Positions 62,437 to 64,000 of a stretch of 64,000 nucleotides of DNA are shown piece by piece. How positions within the stretch are numbered: position 1 is the first letter of the stretch; the number at the start of each line of letters is the position of its first letter. A program made the position numbers and the translations under genes. The DNA is from Chloroflexota bacterium (lineage in GTDB: Bacteria > Chloroflexota > UBA11872 > VXOZ01): NCBI GenBank assembly GCA_958295775.1, contig CATQHC010000006.1, positions 1-64,000 on the forward strand, read 5' to 3'. The notes beneath the pieces were generated by a model. That model ran no database searches and was not told where the DNA came from. It saw nothing but the letters and a program-made list of their open reading frames with translations.

Positions 62437-62469
62437 AGCAAACACCCGCAACTAAAGCGGGTGTTTGCT
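62437..62469 (+). terminator. Strong terminator after the two-gene unit
   Basis: A 13-bp perfect stem AGCAAACACCCGC/GCGGGTGTTTGCT with loop AACTAAA, then ATTCTTG. Confidence 0.85.
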
Positions 62470-62760
62470 ATTCTTGATTCTCAAGTGGGACACACAGATA
62501 GGCCAATTCTTCAATAAGGGAGACTTCATCTCAACTGCCGCAGTTCATTGTTATTCTTGTGAACGATGCTCAACATCTGTCCGAGAGCAAGCCACGGCTA
62601 GGAATTGGTTCATCAGAGATATCAACTATTGCCTAGATGTCTAAGCCAGACTACCGTTGCAAGCTGCCAGCAGCCTAGAATTAAATGAGTAGACACACCC
62701 CGATTCAGCTAGTATTCTAGACGCTGCGGCAGTGGGAGCATCAAGGAGGATGCGCAACGC
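62470..62760. other. Intergenic region before the symporter
   Basis: About 290 AT-rich bases with no gene. Before the symporter ATG the ribosome site AAGGAGGA is seen at about 62742. Confidence 0.5.
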
Positions 62761-64000
62761 ATGCTGACCACGTGGGTACTGATCGTCTTCTTGGCGTACT
62801 TCGCCGCACTCATCGGCATTGCGGTCTTTCGCAGCCGCCAGATGCGGGAGATGTCCGACTACGTGCTTGCGGGCCGCAAGGTTGGCAGCTTCACCTCGGC
62901 GTTGAGTTCCAGTTCTTCCGCCACCAGCGGCTGGACGATGCTGGTCTTCCCCGCGCTGGCATTCATGAATGGCGCCGTGGAATTCTGGACGGTGTTTAGC
63001 ATCGTCATTGGGCTCTGGTTGACGTGGACGATCTATGCCAAGCGGCTGCGCCGCTACACGATTGCCGCAGATAACTCCTTGACGTTCCCAGAGTTCTTCG
63101 AAAAGCGATTCGGGGATAAGCGGGGCGTGCTGCGCACGCTCTCCGCGGCTATCGCCCTCTTTTTCATCATTTTCTACATTAGTTCCGGCTTGATTGCCGG
63201 TTCCAAACTGCTGAATACGGTTTTCGGCCTCGACGGCATCGTGGGTATATTGGTGACACTGGTCGCTGTCGCGTCTTACACGTTTATCGGCGGCTTTCTC
63301 GCCGTTTCCCGCACCGACGTCTTTCAGGCCTTGATCATGCTGGCCGGATTCGTCATCTTGCCGATTACGCTGCTTTTCCTTACCTCGGACCCGTTCCAGG
63401 GACTGGAAGATACAGCCGCCGGCTTTTGGAATCCGTTTACGGACGCCGCGGGCGACGGCATCACCGTAACGTTCGTGCTTTCTACAATCGGCTGGGGCTT
63501 GGGCAGTTTTGGCTCGCTGCGCATCCTGCAGCGCTTCATGGCGGTGGAAAACGAAGCGCGCATACGGCCCAGCCGTGACATCGGCACACTATGGACGACA
63601 GTAATTTTCTTATTCGGCCTCTTGCTGGGGCTTGTCGCCTTACCGGCGCTGGGTGAGATTGGGAGGCTCGATGAGGTTACCGCCGACCCGGAGCGCCTTT
63701 ACTTAGTCGCCGCTACGGTATTCTTCCCGCCAATCCTAGCGGGTGTCCTGCTGTCAGCCGTTATCGCCGCAGTAATGAGTACGGCAGACTCACAATTGCT
63801 CTTGGCATCGGCCATGGCGACTGACGACCTGCCGCTCATTCGGCGTTACGCGTATGCCAACCGGTACATCTATGTGCTTGGCGCCTTTGCCCGTGTGTGG
63901 CTGGGCCGCTTCCTGCTGGTCGTGGTTGGCATCATCGCGGCCCTGCTCTCGATCTTCAACCCCGAATCGGTGTTCAATCTGGTGTCGTACGCCTGGGGCG
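62761..64000 (+). CDS. Sodium:solute symporter (PutP type), 5' part
   Basis: The gene runs off the end of the window, giving 413 complete codons. The product is a hydrophobic transporter with about ten helices. The N-terminal MLTTWVLIVFLAYFAALIGI and VLAGRKVGSFTSALSSSSSATSGWTML are PutP-like, corresponding to the GGR and ASDMSGW motifs. TFIGGFLAVSRTDVFQALIM and MSTADSQLLLASAM are conserved in the sodium:solute symporter family and include sodium-site residues. It imports proline, another amino acid or a related solute using sodium. The AAGGAGGA ribosome site is strong. It is adjacent to the Ntn-like unit but separately transcribed after a terminator. Confidence 0.93.
   Translation, partial: MLTTWVLIVFLAYFAALIGIAVFRSRQMREMSDYVLAGRKVGSFTSALSSSSSATSGWTMLVFPALAFMNGAVEFWTVFSIVIGLWLTWTIYAKRLRRYTIAADNSLTFPEFFEKRFGDKRGVLRTLSAAIALFFIIFYISSGLIAGSKLLNTVFGLDGIVGILVTLVAVASYTFIGGFLAVSRTDVFQALIMLAGFVILPITLLFLTSDPFQGLEDTAAGFWNPFTDAAGDGITVTFVLSTIGWGLGSFGSLRILQRFMAVENEARIRPSRDIGTLWTTVIFLFGLLLGLVALPALGEIGRLDEVTADPERLYLVAATVFFPPILAGVLLSAVIAAVMSTADSQLLLASAMATDDLPLIRRYAYANRYIYVLGAFARVWLGRFLLVVVGIIAALLSIFNPESVFNLVSYAWG

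Noticed and set aside
1-64000. CRISPR array
   Set aside because: The repeats found are scattered palindromes with no regular spacing, and no cas gene is present.

Overview
This is about 64 kb of a GC-rich (roughly 55-60% by eye) bacterial chromosome. The gene set is typical of uncultivated heterotrophs of the Chloroflexota (SAR202-like) or sponge-symbiont type: a peptide-type ABC importer, several Gfo/Idh/MocA oxidoreductases, tandem sulfatases, TIM-barrel amidohydrolases, a ceramidase-like protein, polysaccharide deacetylases and a LarA-type racemase. No rRNA or universal marker gene is present, so this assignment is tentative. Intergenic gaps are filled with short palindromic dispersed repeats of at least six families. 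They resemble REP/MITE-type elements more than genes.

Layout. 0.4-5.3 kb: an oxidoreductase, an HD-domain protein, an ornithine-cyclodeaminase-family enzyme, two tRNA genes that both carry a CAT anticodon, and two small proteins. 5.3-14.0 kb: a defence island with vsr, a C5 cytosine methyltransferase and a GHKL-ATPase/PD-(D/E)XK protein in one operon, then a type ISP-like restriction-modification enzyme with an unknown partner, then a VapBC-type toxin-antitoxin pair. 14.5-21.1 kb: a complete five-gene oligopeptide/dipeptide ABC transporter. 21.2-22.5 kb: two paralogous membrane-anchored thioredoxin-fold genes, each interrupted in frame by TGA exactly at the redox-active position. I read these as a new selenoprotein (U-x-x-C) and a decaying paralog (U-x-x-S, frameshifted). 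23-32 kb: sugar or small-molecule metabolism, a SelA-like PLP enzyme, a DUF2335-like gene broken by an in-frame TGA, and an M20 amidohydrolase. 32.1-35.0 kb: a larA homolog cleanly split by a 1605-bp IS1595-type element with 8-bp target duplication, imperfect 26-bp inverted repeats and two small passenger genes. 35-64 kb: phosphosulfolactate synthase, an HPr-kinase-like ATPase, an RRM protein, ceramidase-like, homocysteine methyltransferase-like and diacylglycerol kinase genes, an MDR dehydrogenase, two tandem sulfatases, amidohydrolase, transglutaminase, C45 acyltransferase-like, deacetylase, glycerol-dehydrogenase-like and DegT aminotransferase genes, a proteasome-fold-like protein with an overlapping small basic gene, and the 5' part of a sodium:solute symporter.

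How it fits together. The ABC operon imports peptides or similar solutes. Many of the later genes look like single-step catabolic enzymes for amides, sulfate esters, sugars and lipids, scattered as short transcription units rather than one pathway. The dispersed repeats are mobile enough to have landed in frame inside two genes (the type ISP enzyme and the transglutaminase), where they now encode linker peptides. The strongest candidates for new biology are the thioredoxin-like selenoprotein pair and the in-frame repeat insertions.
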